Origin: Trichomonas vaginalis G3
Taxonomy: Eukaryota > Parabasalia > Trichomonadida > Trichomonadidae
NCBI RefSeq assembly: GCF_026262505.1
Contig: NC_067205.1
Location: 620,001-684,000 of the forward strand
DNA: 64,000 nucleotides
Reading direction: 5' to 3'
Shown: positions 19,252 through 29,595 of the stretch, one piece after another
Numbering within the stretch: position 1 is the stretch's first letter
Layout of the letters: every line of letters begins with the position of its first letter
Position numbers and translations under genes: made by a program
The notes under the pieces: generated by a model
What the model saw: the letters and a program-made list of their open reading frames with translations, nothing else
Databases searched by the model: none
Told to the model about the DNA's origin: nothing

Positions 19252-19345
19252 AGTGGGGCTTCCAGGCGCGTTGCGCCCTCTAGCCCCGAAGATGTTTAGT
19301 ATAAATGAAGTTTTTATTCGGAAAATTGTTAGTCTTCTGGTGTGA
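19252..19345 (+). repeat. Maverick left terminal inverted repeat with hairpin
   Basis: Matches 540-624 in reverse. The first 36 bases fold: GGGGCT (19255-19260) pairs with AGCCCC (19282-19287), enclosing GGCGC-GTT-GCGCC (19265-19277). The inner stem is also possible in the other element with a compensating base change. Confidence 0.85.
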
Positions 19346-19541
19346 ATTCGGAGGACTCTTCTTGGATAGAGTCTTGTATTTCCTCCTCCTCTTCTTCTTC
19401 CTCCATTGCTTCTGGGAAGAAGCCTTCTTCTGGGTCGAAAACATTATATAATGTGTCGCTTTTCACAAATTATATATGTTTTCATGCTTTGTCACTTTTC
19501 TGTCACTTTTCGGGTAAAAACATTTTTATTATTATATATAA

Positions 19542-20360
19542 ATGAATTTTACAAAACCACCGTTACCGTTTTTTGGAAATAAGAGTAGATGTAAAGATAT
19601 TATATTGAGAGAACTTAAGAAACTACCGAATGGTCTAACATTTGTAGATTTGTTCGGTGGAAGTTTCTATATATCCCATTTATGTCATACAATATTCCCA
19701 GACTCAAAGATTATATGCAATGACTTCGACAACTATATGGACCGTCTCAAACATATACCAGACACAAACAATATATTGAAAGAGTTAAAAGAAAAGATAC
19801 CTATAGGTAAGATGGAACGTATACCATTAGATAACAAAAATATTGTGAGAGAGGTTTTGAAAAAAGCAGAATATATAGACTGGGATAGTATATCTGCTAG
19901 ACTATTATATAGTGGTTCTATAAGAGTTCATGACATTGAAACACTTATGTCAAAAGTTTTATATCTTAACTATACAAATGTTTTCAAAGAGAACATAGAA
20001 AAATATATTAAGGGTATAGAGTTTGTGAGATGTCATTGGACAGAGTTGTATGAAAAATATAAAGACAAGGAAAATGTTTTCTTTATAGTGGACCCGCCGT
20101 TCTATAACACATGGGATTTTCAATACCAAGTAGACTGGACTTTGAGAGACTCTTTAGAAACTTTAGACGTTATACATAACCATCCATGCTTTTACTTTAC
20201 ATCTGATAAAAGTGGTTTGGAAAGTGTCATGAAATGGCTAGAAGATATAAACGACTATGAGTTTAGATATGACAAGATAGAATATGAGAGAGGTCCTATA
20301 AACTGGAGAAAGTGTCACAATAAAGAAATTTTATTAGTAAGTAAATGTGGTTTGAAATAG
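19542..20360 (+). CDS. DNA N6-adenine methyltransferase (Dam/D12 class)
   Basis: 272 residues, part of the Maverick. PFFGNK (9-14) and FVDLFGGSF (34-42) form the SAM site; the catalytic DPPF lies near residues 184-187, in the order expected for alpha-type D12 enzymes. It should methylate adenine in a short DNA site, perhaps marking element DNA or protecting it. N6-methyladenine is known to be abundant in T. vaginalis DNA. The gene is the first inside the terminus, reads inward, and looks whole. Confidence 0.88.
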   Translation: MNFTKPPLPFFGNKSRCKDIILRELKKLPNGLTFVDLFGGSFYISHLCHTIFPDSKIICNDFDNYMDRLKHIPDTNNILKELKEKIPIGKMERIPLDNKNIVREVLKKAEYIDWDSISARLLYSGSIRVHDIETLMSKVLYLNYTNVFKENIEKYIKGIEFVRCHWTELYEKYKDKENVFFIVDPPFYNTWDFQYQVDWTLRDSLETLDVIHNHPCFYFTSDKSGLESVMKWLEDINDYEFRYDKIEYERGPINWRKCHNKEILLVSKCGLK

Positions 20361-20476
20361 GACTACTTGTTTTAGGTTTTTTCCATTGTGTCATTTATTT
20401 ATTTGACGTGGCAGAAAAGTACAGAGAATATGAAGATGAACCAATGCCTGCAAATGTTCAGTATATGTACTCGTAA
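20345..20476 (+). CDS. Small predicted membrane protein
   Basis: 43 residues, overlapping the methyltransferase end in another frame. Starts MWFEIGLLVLGFFHCVIYLF, a single hydrophobic span, followed by a charged tail (EKYREYEDEP). Family unknown; Maverick gene. Called because start, span and stop are clean and it fits the gap before the next gene. Confidence 0.45.
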   Translation: MWFEIGLLVLGFFHCVIYLFDVAEKYREYEDEPMPANVQYMYS

Positions 20477-20499
20477 GAGATATTTTTATCTAATATTAA

Positions 20500-20862
20500 A
20501 TGGACGCACAGAACTTAGCGAATGCACAGCAACCTGGACAACCAAACCCAGAGAATATTCCAAATGAAGTTAGAATACAAACTGCAATGGCAAACTATGG
20601 TCAAGTGCCAACAGATGTACAAATGCAAACTGCCATGTCAAATGACGCTGCGTTAGGTTTGCCACCATGGTATGCAAATATGAGATGGAAAGAGTTTTAT
20701 ACAAACCCTGAAGTGGGATATAAACAACTTTATGCAGATGACGCGAACACAGGAGTTGACCCAGAATATGTTTTCTACCAGAGGAGAAACAGAATGTATG
20801 AGCTCCAGTTAAAGAATGCTATGGAACTCAACAGGAAACGCAAAAGACTAGGCGGACATTAG
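20500..20862 (+). CDS. Hypothetical Maverick protein
   Basis: 120 residues, family unknown. Two imperfect repeats near the N-terminus (PNEVRIQTAMANYGQVP and PTDVQMQTAMSNDAALG), then PPWYANMRWKEFYTNPE and a basic end (MELNRKRKRLGGH). Hydrophilic and without membrane spans; position beside structural-type genes suggests a virion component, by inference only. Confidence 0.6.
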   Translation: MDAQNLANAQQPGQPNPENIPNEVRIQTAMANYGQVPTDVQMQTAMSNDAALGLPPWYANMRWKEFYTNPEVGYKQLYADDANTGVDPEYVFYQRRNRMYELQLKNAMELNRKRKRLGGH

Positions 20863-20880
20863 ATTTTTACATATAGTAAA

Positions 20881-21123
20881 ATGGGTTTCTTCAGTAAGAT
20901 AGGAAACTTCTTTCGAAATGTTGGAAGAGGTATATGGAATGGAATAAAATCTGTCGGAAGAGGAGTATGGAACGGTGTCAAAAATATTGGTAAAAGAGTA
21001 GGTCAGTTTGTTGGTATTATACCTAAAGACCCTGAACCAGAAGAACAAGCTCCTGTTATACAACAGCCTGAACCTGCACCACAGTCAAGTTGGCAACCAA
21101 ATCCAACACCTCAACCGTATTAA
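20881..21123 (+). CDS. Amphipathic, basic small protein (virion-type)
   Basis: 80 residues. Near-repeats IWNGIKSVGRGVWNGVKNIG of aromatic, glycine and basic residues make an amphipathic helix, followed by a proline/glutamine tail (QQPEPAPQSSWQPNPTPQPY). The gene at 24747 has the same design (MG start, glycine-rich amphipathic part, PQ-rich tail). Such proteins resemble membrane-active or core minor proteins of adenovirus-like capsids; this is inference. Confidence 0.6.
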   Translation: MGFFSKIGNFFRNVGRGIWNGIKSVGRGVWNGVKNIGKRVGQFVGIIPKDPEPEEQAPVIQQPEPAPQSSWQPNPTPQPY

Positions 21124-21127
21124 AAAA

Positions 21128-21985
21128 TTATATTTTTATCGTTCGATAGTAGTTGTATATGAAACTAAGTTCTAAGTAAAACGCATGGTATAATGGAATT
21201 ATTCTTTTTCTTCCATCTGTAGTAAACCATACTTGAAAGTCTGAAATACTTCCACTTGGTGGTTCGTATAACTTTGTAGGTTTTTCGTAAAAGTCATTTG
21301 CCAAGCATAAGAAAGAGTTTTGGGCGCCAGAAAATGAAGCATGAACTATCACAGCATCTTGGTCGAAAACATCTTTAAATAAATATGGTTCATCTCTTGC
21401 ATATCGACTGTAGATATTTGCTAAAGGAGGTTCAACTTTCTGATTTAACATTCTTTGCAAATAATACCATGACATTGCAGTGAATTCTGTATATATTTGT
21501 TCGTCTTTATTTGGATTGTCTTCGTAGATTTGAAATGACACTTGTGAATTTTGTTTGTCATATACAATTCTCACATAAGGTGTGCTATTGGTATTCGCAT
21601 ATTCATCAGCATATTTTGCATAACATGAATTTATTTTATCTTCTATATTTTTTAATGCAGTCTGTAGAGAAGATGAGAGGTCAACTTGTATTAGCTCAAT
21701 TTCTTCCCACATTTTTCGTTGCCCTTCAGATGTATAATCTATATGAAACCTTACAATAAATGGAAAACTTTTATCTTCTACAGACACAAACTTCATTCTA
21801 CGAAAGCCAATAGCTTTTGTGACGGATGGGTCTCTTAACCATCTTAATGGGTAGTCAAAACGATAGCCTTCATGCTTTACGGTATCTGTCTCAAACTTTT
21901 GACCGACATTAGTAAAAGTTCATCTAATGGTTTAGTTGTAGCAACTCTAGAATTTTCTTTTTCTATTGGAAGCATATTTTATCTA
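21128..21985 (-). pseudogene. Maverick protein, paralogue of 28256-29115 (broken)
   Basis: The readable main part (21128-21796) has the C-terminal signature HASFSGAQNSFLCLANDFYE, SDFQVWFTTDGRKRIIPLY and FYLELSFIYNYYR, shared with the plus-strand gene at 28256-29115 of the same element. Upstream sequence to about 21985 also matches the paralogue. Family unknown; beta-rich composition suggests a structural protein. Broken, about one or two breaks. Confidence 0.6.
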
Positions 21986-21992
21986 TAATAAA

Positions 21993-23774
21993 AATGTCAA
22001 ATGAAACAGCGTCTATGAGAGAAATACAACACAACCGACAACTCATTATGCAACTCTAAATAAGAACACAACAAACTTTTAAACTATTCTAAGATATCTA
22101 GTCATTGAAAGGGGGTGACTTAAAACTGACAATAAAACCCAATGACAGATGAGTTTCTATTTCAAGACAATAAGAACATAATAATCATAAAATCCCACGA
22201 AAAATATAAATGAACTTCTTTTGAAAGCAGATGTTGACAACAAAGCTGACAAAGAATATGTAGACGATGCAATAGCAAAAGAAGAAGAAAGAGCTAACAA
22301 TGCTTATGCCAACAAAAGAACATACTCATCCTGAACTAGCAGACAAACATATGTTGACAATAAAATGTCAAGTGAAGTGACAAGAGGCTGAAAACGAATA
22401 TTCTAAAAGACTCATATACATTATATTAACCAAATAATCTTAAGGAAAACATTAGAGACAAAAGCAGATAAGACTCATACACATTCTATATCTGATATTA
22501 CAAACTTACAACTAACTTTAAACAGGAAAAGTGACGTTGGACATACACATACCATTGCAAATATTACAAACTTACAAGAAACCTTAAACAGTAAAAGTGA
22601 CGTTGGACATACACATACCATTGCAAATATTACAAACTTACAAGAAACCTTAAACAGTAAAAGTGACGTTGGACATACACATTCTATATCTGAAATAACA
22701 GACTTAAACGTTAGCCTTGAAAAGAAAGCAAATAAAACATATGTCAATGAAATATACCAAAGTTTGATAGGAACAACAAAAAATATTGAAACTATTGTTG
22801 GTGACTTTTCTGTCAATGAAGAAAATAAATATTTTAGATGGCAGTTTGTACAGTCCTTAAAAAATGGTACACGGTGTAAACTCATTCCGAAAAATAACAA
22901 TGAAATGTATGTAAGCTATAAAAAGAATGATGGTACACAAGTTAAAGTTCCATTAGACAACAACTGCTACTTAAACTTATATGGAGACGAACAAAAGAAA
23001 TATTTAAGAGTTTATGAAATGGCAGATATGACATTGCCTGACCCAGCTCCAGCACCATATTATTATGACTATGGAGATGACGACAGAACATCACATGTAG
23101 ATGAACAAAAGCTAACATTATATTTAGATTATTATAGATATAAAAGATATAATGCAATAGAAAAAACGAGAATAGTCTATTATTATACAGATGACAGAAA
23201 TAAATATTATAGTCAAGATTTTACCTACCCTGAAAACATAAGATTATATTATAAAAAATATTCTGACACAAACCAGAAGAAACCTGAAATAGTTGCACTA
23301 TATTTTAAGTTCAAAAGAGACAATCCTATAATATCTCATATGTTTGATTTAATGAACCCAGTAGGTTCTATTTATACATCTATGGAAGCAAGAGGTCCTC
23401 AAGTAATGTTTGGTGTTGGTGCATGGGAACAAATAGTCGACAGGTTTTTGTATTGTGCAAACTCTTCAAAGGAAACAGGTGGAAGTAAAACGATTTCAGG
23501 TGAAAATTTACCTGCACACAGTCACTACATAGATTTAAGTACATCTCAAGCAGGTTGGCATAAGCATAGATATTGGGATTGGTCAGCAATGACAAAAGGT
23601 AAAGGATATGATGTTAAAGACGAGGTTAAGTTTGCTATAAATTGTTACTGGAGTGACACTCAGGGAGAAGGAAACCATACACATTTCGTTTCAGGATATA
23701 CGCAAACAACGGGACAAAGTAAAGAATATATGCCACCTTACATGACAGTTTACGCATGGTATAGAATTGCTTAG
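21993..23774 (+). pseudogene. Phage-type fibre / receptor-binding protein (broken in its first third)
   Basis: Three and a half 66-base repeats at 22467-22730 encode the phage fibre repeat DVGHTHTIANITNLQETLNS. The C-terminal part is a tail-collar domain: MNPVGSIYTSMEARGPQVMF, FGVGAWEQIVDRFLY, NLPAHSH, GWHKHRYWDW, GNHTH and the ending MPPYMTVYAWYRIA. In phages this domain forms the trimeric, receptor-binding tip. Its presence argues that this Maverick had a virion with a host-binding fibre. The sequence from about 22750 on is open; the first part is broken a few times. Confidence 0.8.
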
Positions 23775-24729
23775 TCGTCATTTTCAACTTCTTTAGCATA
23801 TTCGTCAGGAGTTGTCTTATATTTGTTAGGAACTGTCTTTGAAAGTATACCACCTTGAACTTTGACAAGTTTGAAACGAGGTCTGGCAATAGTAGTTTTA
23901 TCTTCTGCTTGCATTGTGTACATTTTGCCATGTTTGCCTAAAACTTCATAATATTCTCTTGTATACTTTCTTCTATTTTTACGAACACGAATGTGAGTAC
24001 CTGTCGGGTTCCCATTGTTGTCATAGTCAATAGTATTTTCATATGGGTCGCGTTTAGGTATTTCTATTTTTACTTTGTCACCTTTCTGAAGTTTGAAGCC
24101 CGGCATTCTTTCTTGTTTGTCTCTTTTGACTAAATTATTAAATATATAGTCTTTCTCTAAGTCAGGGTTGTTTTTCATTTCTTCGGGGGAGTGGTTTCCC
24201 AAACCTTTTTGTTTACGGTTATTGTAAATATTTAAAACTTGTCTCATCTTTGCCATGGAGAAGTGTCTATATTTGTCGTCATATGACATTTCATTTGCTT
24301 CACCACCTTGTGGTTGGTTTAAGTCTCTTAACATTTTTATACAACCGTCAATGACACCAAGAGCAGAATGGTTTTGGTCGACAATGAAATATTGGTTTAC
24401 ATTTTTTGAACGCAGATAGTTTTTACATCATCTGATTTGAAAGAACTTTCACAGTCAGATGTCAGTTTTGTTGGATGGTATTTGTCAACGAATATTGTCA
24501 AAGCAGTTTTCACATCTAAAATATTTTTGGACCATAATGGTATGGCTTCACAGTATCTTGTGTTTTGACCAACAAATATTAACCAGTATGGAGGTCCATC
24601 TGTTCTAACTCTCGGAATGTTTTCCAAGATATCCATAAACCAAGCATTTGGTGTTGAACTAAAGATTTTTATCATGAGTGCTTTCTTTGTCGCTTTAGAA
24701 ACATAGGGGTCCTTGTTTGGATTCGTCAT
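23771..24729 (-). pseudogene. Maverick integrase (retroviral-like), broken copy
   Basis: Same gene as the whole copy at 44353-45312, to which it is almost identical. The rve core is recognisable (AWFMDILENIPRVRTDGPPY, LTSDCESSF, HSALGVIDGCIK) with a C-terminal part resembling an SH3-like tail. It tail-overlaps the fibre gene by four bases. Broken, about one break. Confidence 0.85.
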
Positions 24730-24746
24730 TTTTTACCCTATAAGAA

Positions 24747-25148
24747 ATGGGTTTATTTGGCGCATTAGCAGGAGTTGCATCTAGATTTTTACCCGCAGTG
24801 GGAACAATAGCCAGAGGTGCATTTGGAATTGGAAGGAAGATTTTGAGTACATTAGGTATACTTAAAGAGAAAGCACAACCTATTATACAAACTGTACAGA
24901 AAGGTTGGGATGTAGCACGAGATGCAACAAATCCTATTCCAAATCCTGAAACAAGAGGAAAAGTTCAAGGATGGATGGACAATGTAGGAAGACAAGCAGG
25001 AAACTATTATAACAAAGCAAATGACTACTATAACCAAGCAGGATACTATATGGACCAAGGTGAAAGATTCTTTAACAGAGGATATAACCATGCACAACAG
25101 TGGGTAAACAATAACCAACCGCAACCACCTCAAACTTGGGGAATGTAA
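24747..25148 (+). CDS. Glycine-rich amphipathic small protein
   Basis: 133 residues. N-terminal GLFGALAGVASRFLPAVGTI and ARGAFGIGRKILSTLGIL are glycine/alanine-rich and amphipathic, followed by a tyrosine/asparagine-rich stretch (NYYNKANDYYNQAGYYMDQG) and a PQ tail. Design as at 20881. Divergent from the integrase with only 17 bases between starts, so the two share a promoter. Possibly a membrane-active virion protein; inferred. Confidence 0.65.
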   Translation: MGLFGALAGVASRFLPAVGTIARGAFGIGRKILSTLGILKEKAQPIIQTVQKGWDVARDATNPIPNPETRGKVQGWMDNVGRQAGNYYNKANDYYNQAGYYMDQGERFFNRGYNHAQQWVNNNQPQPPQTWGM

Positions 25149-25167
25149 AATTTTTTACTGAGATGAA

Positions 25168-25320
25168 ATGAACAATACAGCATTGAGACAAATGAGTTCA
25201 AGATGGATTTGTCGGCTTCCACCTTTTACACCACGTGTTTGTAAAGTTCTTCCTATACCTCAGGAAGTTTTAGACCGACTTAAAAAACCTAAACAACCAG
25301 TTGAAAACAAACCAAACTAA
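25168..25320 (+). CDS. Small hypothetical Maverick protein
   Basis: 50 residues beginning MNNTALRQMSSRWICRLPPF, with VCKVLPIPQEVLDRLKK later. Family unknown. The leader TTTTTTACTGAGATGAAATG is shared with the next gene and includes a two-codon upstream frame (ATGAAATGA) that overlaps the start. Confidence 0.55.
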   Translation: MNNTALRQMSSRWICRLPPFTPRVCKVLPIPQEVLDRLKKPKQPVENKPN

Positions 25321-25339
25321 ATTTTTTTACTGAGATGAA

Positions 25340-25924
25340 ATGACCGAAGAAGTTGAAACGGTAGATTTGACACCACAAACAAAAAGTTCAGAACCATTGT
25401 CAAAACCTGTCAAAGAACTTACAGATGAAGAGAAAAATTCAATAATAGAAAGTGCCAGGTCTGGAAATACAAACCCCAACTATAAAGTCACTTTTCATAG
25501 AAATGGAACGGCTAGTATCTCAAAAAAGAAACAGACTCTCACAAATAAAATATTGAAGTCTGAAGGAGCTTTCGAGACAACAGATGGAAAAGTTTACTTC
25601 ACTGACCAACAGTTCATTATAGAACATCTCATTGACTTAGAGTCGAAATATTCTAAACTTTACAACAAACACAAAAAGTTGAAAGGAAAACAAAAACAAA
25701 TGGCATATGATATTTATGAAGATGTTGACGACACAACTGTTCCTGCAAGTGAAGTAAAGCCAGAGGAACCGAAAAGTGACGAAAAACCGATAGAAGAAGA
25801 AAAACCAAAAACTGAAGATAAACCAAAACCAAAGTTTAGTTTCCAAACTAAACCAAGTCAACCTTCATTAGCTGGTATGGGTTGGCGTCAAAGACTTATG
25901 GCAGCAGGCGGTTATGTAAAGTAA
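25340..25924 (+). CDS. Hypothetical Maverick protein, acidic C-terminal half
   Basis: 194 residues. After a charged start come KVTFHRNGTASISKKKQTLT and GKVYFTDQQFIIEHLIDLES, then a coiled coil (KYSKLYNKHKKLKGKQKQM), a long Lys/Glu/Pro region (KPEEPKSDEKPIEEEKPK) and the ending GMGWRQRLMAAGGYVK. Family unknown. Lies directly upstream of polymerase B in both element copies, so a replication role such as terminal protein or polymerase partner is conceivable. Confidence 0.6.
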   Translation: MTEEVETVDLTPQTKSSEPLSKPVKELTDEEKNSIIESARSGNTNPNYKVTFHRNGTASISKKKQTLTNKILKSEGAFETTDGKVYFTDQQFIIEHLIDLESKYSKLYNKHKKLKGKQKQMAYDIYEDVDDTTVPASEVKPEEPKSDEKPIEEEKPKTEDKPKPKFSFQTKPSQPSLAGMGWRQRLMAAGGYVK

Positions 25925-25955
25925 AGAAAAAAATATTTTTTTTATTTTTATAAAA

Positions 25956-28105
25956 ATGCCCCCATATAGAATGGACAGAAAGTCTGCTAGAATAAAAGCA
26001 GAGTTGCAAAGATATGGTTGGAGAGTTTCGAAGAATTTTAAATATAGGAAGGGAAGACCCATAAAAGTCTATGACAAATTGTCTGGTCTTCGCTACAAAA
26101 TGGATTTGGAAACAGCACGTGCCAATTATCCAAACAGACTAGAGAGGTTAGAAGAAGAACGTCTTATGGACATGCCTTTCGATGTTAGTGAACCTCAAGT
26201 TGAAGGACACGACGGCTTTGCCAGATTCTACTGGAAACATGACGAACAATTGCATCCTTTGAGAAGGAAAAAAGGAAAAGGTGAAGACGCACATGCTCCC
26301 ATGGAAAGAACAAGATATGCATATGAAAAGTATCGTGAAGTTAGAAGTCAAATTACATCTGGTCGAACCTTTACAGTAAACTTTGACAAGGAAAGAACAA
26401 AGAAGGCTTCATGGGAGTACTTGCTGCAATTCAAGACGGAAATAAGAAAGGACACAATCTCAGATTGACCATAACAGATTTGGATGGTCACATTTACTAT
26501 GCACATGGCAATGAACAAACAGCCGCAAAACTTCTTGACGCTTTCAAGACTACAAAGAGAGAACAAATGGTTGACTCCGACTCAGACATTTTGAATGCAA
26601 TTGAAGGAATTGCAAGTGTCAAGTTCGAATGGTACCAACCTAACCCTCAAGCAGTCAGACAACATGCTGGATACTTCCCGTTCATAAATAAGTCTGACAT
26701 TGACTTGACAAGGTATGGAATTTACAATTCAATTGAAACAATTGTCAACGAACCTTGCATTCTTACATGTCTCAGGAACTCTGGTCTTGTTACAGATGAG
26801 AAGATGAAGTATCTTGAGTCATGTGTGAAGACAAGGTACATTCTCAGAGGTCAATTGGCAAAAATTGCACCGTTGGCAAATGTCAATATCCGAGTCAACA
26901 TACCTACAGCTAAAGGTTCTTCACATGACGACTATGTTGTTGACAAAGACTTACCATGGTTGAAGATTGTAATTGTCCACAACCACTTCATGTTGAACGA
27001 AAGTCTTACAAACCCATTCTTTGGTAAAAGTAAGTGCAACATTGTCAGAGCTGTAAACATTCTTTTCGAGAAAGGTTTGTTGGAACCAATTCCAGATGAC
27101 AAGCTGACAGAAACTTTTGTACCAAAAGACGAAACAAACTTTTCATTGTTAGCAAGACCAAAAGTTGTTCCAGACAAAGTTCTAGTACAAAAGAAGTACA
27201 CAGTTCCACAAGGGGTTGGTATGTTCGGATACCAACCTGAACCAGAAGAACTTCCAATGAGGTTGCAAGAACTTCAAGATGCTATAAACAAACTTCCATT
27301 GAGACATCCAATTGACGTCAAATTGTATTGGAGAGCATCTGAGTTAGGTCAGAAGGTTTTATATGAAACAGGTTGCTTCGACGATGTTTATGAGATAACA
27401 GGAGAAGTTTCTCAGAAGATAAGAGACTCAGTTGAATTTCCACAACTGACCAATTGGTTGCGACAAGTTCGACTCAGATGAAAAGATATACTATGTCGAC
27501 CTTAACGCTGCATACATGAGGTTTGTCCAATATATTCCGACTGGAATTCCAAACGAAGATGGTGAGTTCCCGGAAGGAACTATACAGTTGGAAAAGTCAT
27601 ACAACAACTGTATGATATTAGGAAAGCTTCAAACCCCAAACTTGCAATGACACTCAAATTGCTTATGAATTCGACATGGGGATATTCCATTAAGAAACCT
27701 CAAGAGATGAAGAGTAAACATTATGAGAAGGTCGACAACTTTGTTGAAAGGTTTTCTCCTTTTGTTTTGAAGTACGAATTCACTCAAGGTCAAAGTGGCT
27801 TAGTAACCACATTAAAACCTATTGTCGAACATTGGTCTTACCCTCAGTTCGCAAAGGCAGTCCTTGACAACTACAATGAGTTCTTCTCGGAAGTCAAATC
27901 CAAAGTGAAGGTTTACTATGAGAACATTGACGCACTCATGACGAACGAAGAAGGATACAACAAACTCATTGAAATGGGAATGGTCGGTGAAAAGATGGGC
28001 TGTTTTAAGCTAGATAAAGTATTTTCCGAAGTTCATGTAATATCGAAAAGGAAATATTGGGGCATACTTGAAGACGGCACAGAAATAAAACATTGCATGA
28101 AGTAA
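25956..28105 (+). pseudogene. Maverick DNA polymerase B, broken copy
   Basis: About 2.15 kb. Palm motifs of the protein-primed PolB family can be read: YYVDLNAAYMRFVQYIPTG (motif A), KLLMNSTWGYSIKKP (motif B) and KVYYENIDALMTN (motif C region). Upstream lies a basic N-terminal part (YGWRVSKNFKYRKGRPIKVY). Maverick PolB is thought to copy the element by protein priming. Preceded by AAAAATATTTTTTTTATTT, a string seen before many Maverick genes. Broken, about two breaks. Confidence 0.85.
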
Positions 28106-28150
28106 AAAAATTTATTTTAAAAAAGTGACATTTTTTTTATTTTATTTGAA

Positions 28151-28255
28151 ATGTACGCTGAGTTTGTTGGAGAAGACCGTTGGGAAACTTGTTTGTTAGA
28201 TGAGAAATATGAAATGGCATACCATTTTAAAACAATATATTTTTACATATATTAA
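28151..28255 (+). CDS. Very small open frame, Maverick
   Basis: 34 codons (MYAEFVGEDRWETCLLDEKY and on), whose stop TAA directly abuts the ATG at 28256. Absent after PolB in block 3. Could be a leader peptide or chance. Confidence 0.3.
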   Translation: MYAEFVGEDRWETCLLDEKYEMAYHFKTIYFYIY

Positions 28256-29115
28256 ATGCTTCAGGTTGAAAAACAAAGAACAAAAGTAGCAGATACAAAA
28301 CCGTTAGACTATATCTTTACAAATGCTGGTAGGACTATTTCAGATGAAAAAATTTCATCCCGAGCATACAGGTTTGACTATCCAATTCGTTGGCTTCAAA
28401 GTCCTTCAGATGCAAAGGCAATAGGATTTAGAAGAGTTTTGTTTTCAAATAGAACTAACGCATTTATTTCGCAGTATATTTTCATGGGCAGTATGAAGGT
28501 TCTGATGGTCTAATAGACAAATTTGACGAAATGAGAATCTTTACAGTTCGTTCAGACGAAAGTCTTGAGAAAACTCTAGATGACTTTCAAACTCAAATGA
28601 ACAAATATTATTGGGAATTTCAAAAAAAATACGACTCTTTACTAAATGGAACATACTATCTGAAACTAGAATATGACAAGATGAACTCCACCGTTTCATT
28701 TCAAAAGATTGAAATTAACCCTCCAAGAGATACAGAGTTTTTATTTTGGGAAGTAGACAAACGTTCTTGGGCACAATTTCTTCGGTTACTAAACCAGAAC
28801 GAACCATTACCACCAGATGGTCCATTTAAATTTATACTTCCACCAGCAGATTTGATGGTTTATAGAAACGTGTTTGACCCTCAAAATGTTATGTGTCATG
28901 CAAGTTTCAGTTCAAGCAACAATAGTTTTCTATGTATTGGTAAGGACTTTTATGACTTTGCTTCTAAATTCTACGAACCATCTAGTAACAGTTTCTCTGA
29001 CTTTCAAGTTTGGTTCACAACAAATGGTGTGCAACATATTATTCCATTGTACTATGACTTTTATCTCGAATTGTCTTTCATATATAACTACGGAAAAGTG
29101 CTGAAAAAGTATTGA
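28256..29115 (+). pseudogene. Maverick protein, paralogue of 21128-21985 (broken)
   Basis: Begins with KPLDYIFTNAGRTISDEKIS and RAYRFDYPIRWLQSPSDAKA, ends with the shared signature HASFSSSNNSFLCIGKDFYD, SDFQVWFTTNGVQHIIPLYY and ELSFIYNYG. The same element carries the paralogue in opposite orientation 6 kb upstream. Function unknown. Broken, about one break. Confidence 0.6.
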
Positions 29116-29229
29116 ATGTGAAGATATTAGAAAATAACATTTTTTCTAACATCGTAGAAAACTCATGAAAACAATTTATTTTTGACACTTTCACAAAAAA
29201 CATAAAAAAAGTGAGTTAAAATGAGATGT

Positions 29230-29595
29230 TTACTGAACTGGCTGAATGTCGCCTTCTGTAGTTATGTAGAATGGTTGACCAGAGAAGTGAAGGAGACCCT
29301 TGAGAATTTGGTTCATTCTTGGGAAAGGGTTCTCTCTGTTTGGAAGTAGTATCCAAGGACGCTTGGCAAAGAACTTTATAATGGCTTCTTTCTTTGCTTG
29401 CTTTATGTCGTCGTAGGCTGTCCCGTCTGGTATTTGAATTGGAATTCCAGTCGAAGTCTCGAGATTCAAGGCAGCCCTTCCCGTTATCCAACCGTTAACA
29501 AGCTTGCCTTTTACATTCTGCCTGAGGAAGTCTTTAACAAGCTCGTTAATTTCAATTAGGTAAATTGCCTCGTCGGTAGGTTCGACCTCGACCAT
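29230..29595 (-). CDS. Conserved hypothetical Maverick protein
   Basis: 121 residues: DEAIYLIEINELVKDFLRQN, ALNLETSTGIPIQIPDGTAY, KKEAIIKFFAKRPWILLPN and the end LLHFSGQPFYITTEGDIQPV. Strongly conserved in block 3 (50516-50890). Family unknown. Divergent partner of the proline-rich gene at 29890; the shared promoter region is filled by tandem repeats. Confidence 0.65.
   Translation of the reverse strand: MVEVEPTDEAIYLIEINELVKDFLRQNVKGKLVNGWITGRAALNLETSTGIPIQIPDGTAYDDIKQAKKEAIIKFFAKRPWILLPNRENPFPRMNQILKGLLHFSGQPFYITTEGDIQPVQ

Noticed and set aside
19329-19470. Acidic open frame on the minus strand ending in the terminal repeat
   Set aside because: Glu-rich, no good start except for a 24-residue tail; overlaps a repeat with fixed sequence, so probably chance.
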